A stretch of DNA of 42,198 bases from Pseudomonas fluorescens (GTDB taxonomy: Bacteria > Pseudomonadota > Gammaproteobacteria > Pseudomonadales > Pseudomonadaceae): contig NZ_CABVHQ010000053.1 in NCBI RefSeq assembly GCF_902497895.1, positions 1 through 42,198 on the forward strand, given 5' to 3'. Made by a program: the position numbers and the translations under genes. Positions 40,373 through 42,198 of the stretch are shown here, piece by piece. The notes under the pieces were generated by a model. That model was given only the letters and a program-made list of their open reading frames with translations, did no database searches and was not told the DNA's origin. Numbering within the stretch: position 1 is the stretch's first letter; every line of letters starts with the position of its first letter.

Positions 40373-41782
40373 TTATCGATGGAACAAAGAAGGGTCGTGG
40401 TCGACCTCGACCGCCTGTCCGGCCGCCGGTTTGACCCACAGTTTATAAGCAATCACCAACAGTACGATCCACACCGCACCCACCACCAGCGCTGCCTGGG
40501 TATCCGGGAAGTAACCCAGGACGCCGAAGACAAACAGCATGAACACAATCGCTGCCGCCGGTGCATAGGGCCAGAACGGAACCGGGAACTGCAGTTGAGC
40601 GACTTGTTCGCGAGTCATGGAACGACGCATGGCCACTTGGGTGACCAGAATCATCAACCAGACCCAGACCGTGGCGAAGGTCGCAATCGAGGCGATCACC
40701 AGGAACACGTTTTCCGGGATCAGGTAGTTCAAGACCACGCCGCCCAGCAGGGCTGCACCCATGACCACCACGGTCATCCAGGGCACGCCTTGTTTCGACA
40801 GTTGAGCAAACCCTTTGGGCGCCTGACCTTGCTGCGCCAGGCCGTACATCATGCGTCCGGCACCGAAAATGTCGCTATTGATCGCCGAGACGGCCGCCGA
40901 GATCACCACGATGTTAAGGATGGTCGCCGCCGAGCTGATGCCGAGGTTGTCGAAAATCTGCACGAACGGGCTGCCCTGGCTGCCGATCTGCGGCCAAGGA
41001 TAGATGGCCATCAGCACAAACAGCGTCAGCACGTAGAACAGCAGAATCCGCAGCGGCACCGCATTGATCGCCCTTGGAATCACCCGCTGTGGGTCCTTGG
41101 CCTCACCGGCGGTGATGCCAATGATTTCGATACCGCCGAACGCGAACATCACCACCGCCAACGATGCGATCAAGCCACCGATGCCATTAGGCATAAAGCC
41201 GCCATGGGCCCAGAGGTTGCTCAGGCCAGTGGCCTGTTCGGTGCCGGCCGAACCGATGCCGAACAGCATGATGCCGAAGCCGCCGAGGATCATCGCGACG
41301 ATGGCGGCGACTTTCAGCAGCGACAGCCAGAACTCCATTTCACCGAAGACTTTGACGTTGCACAGGTTCAGCCCGCCGATCAGGAACACGATGCCCAGTA
41401 CCCAGACCCAACGTGCCACCTCCGGAAACCAGAAACCCATGTAGATGCCGAACGCAGTGACGTCGGCCAGGCAGACGATGATCATCTCGAAGGCGTAGGT
41501 CCAGCCGAGGATGAAACCCGCCATCGGGCCCAGGTAGGTGCTGGCGTACTGACCGAAGGAACCGGCGACCGGGTTGTGCACGGCCATTTCACCGAGGGCG
41601 CGCATGACCATGAACACCGCCGCGCCACCGATCAGGTAGGCGAGCAGCACGGCCGGACCGGCCATTTGAATGGCCGAGGCAGAACCGTAGAACAGCCCGG
41701 TGCCGATCGCCGACCCCAGTGCCATGAAGCGAATATGGCGGGCGGACAGCCCGCGTTTCAAACCCTTTTCTTGCTCGTGCAT
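40373..41782 (-). CDS. hutT: Amino acid permease, probable histidine transporter (HutT-like)
   Basis: 469 residues, 12 membrane segments, amino acid/polyamine/organocation superfamily, AAT branch (GLSARHIRFMALGSAIGTGL at the N-terminus, GEMAVHNPVAGSFGQYA). The tight placement ahead of hutI and hutG suggests histidine (or urocanate) as substrate; related members carry proline or other amino acids and sequence alone does not decide. AAGGACG precedes the ATG at 41782. First gene of the visible hut row; hutU and hutH are not in the window. Confidence 0.88.
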   Translation of the reverse strand: MHEQEKGLKRGLSARHIRFMALGSAIGTGLFYGSASAIQMAGPAVLLAYLIGGAAVFMVMRALGEMAVHNPVAGSFGQYASTYLGPMAGFILGWTYAFEMIIVCLADVTAFGIYMGFWFPEVARWVWVLGIVFLIGGLNLCNVKVFGEMEFWLSLLKVAAIVAMILGGFGIMLFGIGSAGTEQATGLSNLWAHGGFMPNGIGGLIASLAVVMFAFGGIEIIGITAGEAKDPQRVIPRAINAVPLRILLFYVLTLFVLMAIYPWPQIGSQGSPFVQIFDNLGISSAATILNIVVISAAVSAINSDIFGAGRMMYGLAQQGQAPKGFAQLSKQGVPWMTVVVMGAALLGGVVLNYLIPENVFLVIASIATFATVWVWLMILVTQVAMRRSMTREQVAQLQFPVPFWPYAPAAAIVFMLFVFGVLGYFPDTQAALVVGAVWIVLLVIAYKLWVKPAAGQAVEVDHDPSLFHR

Positions 41783-42053
41783 TTCTCGTCCTTAATTATT
41801 TTTGTCGGAGAACGTCGATAAGGGGTGAATGGGCCGAGTCAGACTTGAGATCTCTGGCGTCAACACAATCCACCCCTCACCCTAACCCTCTCCCCAGGGG
41901 GGCGAGGGGACTGACCGCGAGTTTCTTGCGAGGTACTGCGACCTGAAATCACGAGGTGAATGTGCCTCTCGAAAACAACACAGATCGGCTCCCTTTCCCC
42001 CTCTCCCCCTTGGGCATAGGTATCTACATATCTCGCTGGTCGAACACCCTACC
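41783..42053. repeat. Gene-free stretch with CCCTCACCC-type palindromic repeat
   Basis: A C-rich stem-loop at 41874-41911 (ACCCTAACCCTCTCCCC followed by AGGGGGGCGAGGGG) is a type of dispersed element common in gammaproteobacteria. A second C-rich block is at 41990-42015. No credible reading frame. The minus-strand promoter of the hut row is presumably here but was not identified. Confidence 0.6.
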
Positions 42054-42198
42054 TGTGGCGAGGGGGCTTGCCCCCGCTGGGTCGCGAAGCGGCCCTAAAA
42101 CCGGCTATCGCGGTTTTCCAGGTAGAACGCATCCGCCGGTTTTACGACTGCTGCGCAGCCGAGCGGGGCGGTGCGGCGTTCCGACAAGCCCCCTCGCC
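42054..42198. repeat. REP pair, GTGGCGAGGGGGCTTGCCCC family, cut by window edge
   Basis: Left arm from 42054; right arm ends CAAGCCCCCTCGCC at the last base. Between them are blocks GGTCGCGAAGCGGCC and TTTTACGACTGCTGCGCAGCC, the second also found in the element at 22719-22919. Confidence 0.82.

Overview
The window is chromosomal DNA of a fluorescent-group Pseudomonas. It has high GC, the Pseudomonas-type medium-chain PHA locus (phaC1-phaZ-phaC2-phaD facing phaI-phaF), and many dispersed REP/REPIN palindromes. The order malic enzyme, rpmE, priA, argS, SPOR protein, hslVU, pha, ubiE-ubiJ-ubiB, hisIE, tatABC, rsmE, chemoreceptor, amino-acid ABC transporter, opgGH, dtd, pip, hut matches what I recall of the P. 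aeruginosa PA5046-PA5097 region. Most of it is therefore conserved core chromosome. The species is not decided from sequence alone.

Layout. 1-1600: 3' truncated malic enzyme gene and rpmE, both on the minus strand, then a large palindrome and the divergent priA. 1598-9190 (+): priA, argS, a membrane-anchored SPOR protein, the heat-shock protease hslVU and a DUF971 protein, with REP pairs in three of the gaps. 9191-16468: the PHA locus, two synthases around a depolymerase, then the regulator phaD on the plus strand, facing phaF, phaI and a small granule-associated gene on the minus strand. 16624-22700 (+): tightly packed ubiquinone (ubiE-ubiJ-ubiB), histidine (hisI-hisE), Tat export (tatA-tatB-tatC) and rRNA methylation (rsmE) genes. 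23009-24925: an HBM-type chemoreceptor behind a FliA-like promoter. 25136-28726: an accessory gene for a PI-PLC-like domain followed by nine fibronectin type III domains. 28994-41782 (-): amino-acid ABC transporter, osmoregulated periplasmic glucan genes opgG-opgH, dtd, pip, and the hutG-hutI-permease end of a histidine utilisation cluster. 41783-42198: repeats only.

How the parts work together. PhaC1 and PhaC2 polymerise (R)-3-hydroxyacyl-CoA, PhaZ degrades the polymer, PhaI and PhaF coat and partition the granules, and PhaD regulates. I see the same inverted element (6-bp half-sites, 8-bp spacer) upstream of phaC1 and of phaI, which suits coordinate control by PhaD. UbiE methylates the ubiquinone ring while UbiJ and UbiB support the pathway. 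TatABC form a folded-protein translocase. The ABC transporter and the hut genes take up and degrade amino acids.

The least ordinary segment is 24988-28870. It holds a 13-bp tandem repeat, a lux-box-like 22-bp palindrome at a suitable distance from the gene, the PLC-FN3 gene with AT-richer, atypical sequence, and a very long hairpin downstream. Other regulatory sites readable from sequence are a sigma-32 promoter for hslVU, a FliA promoter for the chemoreceptor, a sigma-54-like site for phaC1 and a possible L31 leader. I found no rRNA, tRNA, CRISPR array, insertion sequence or prophage.
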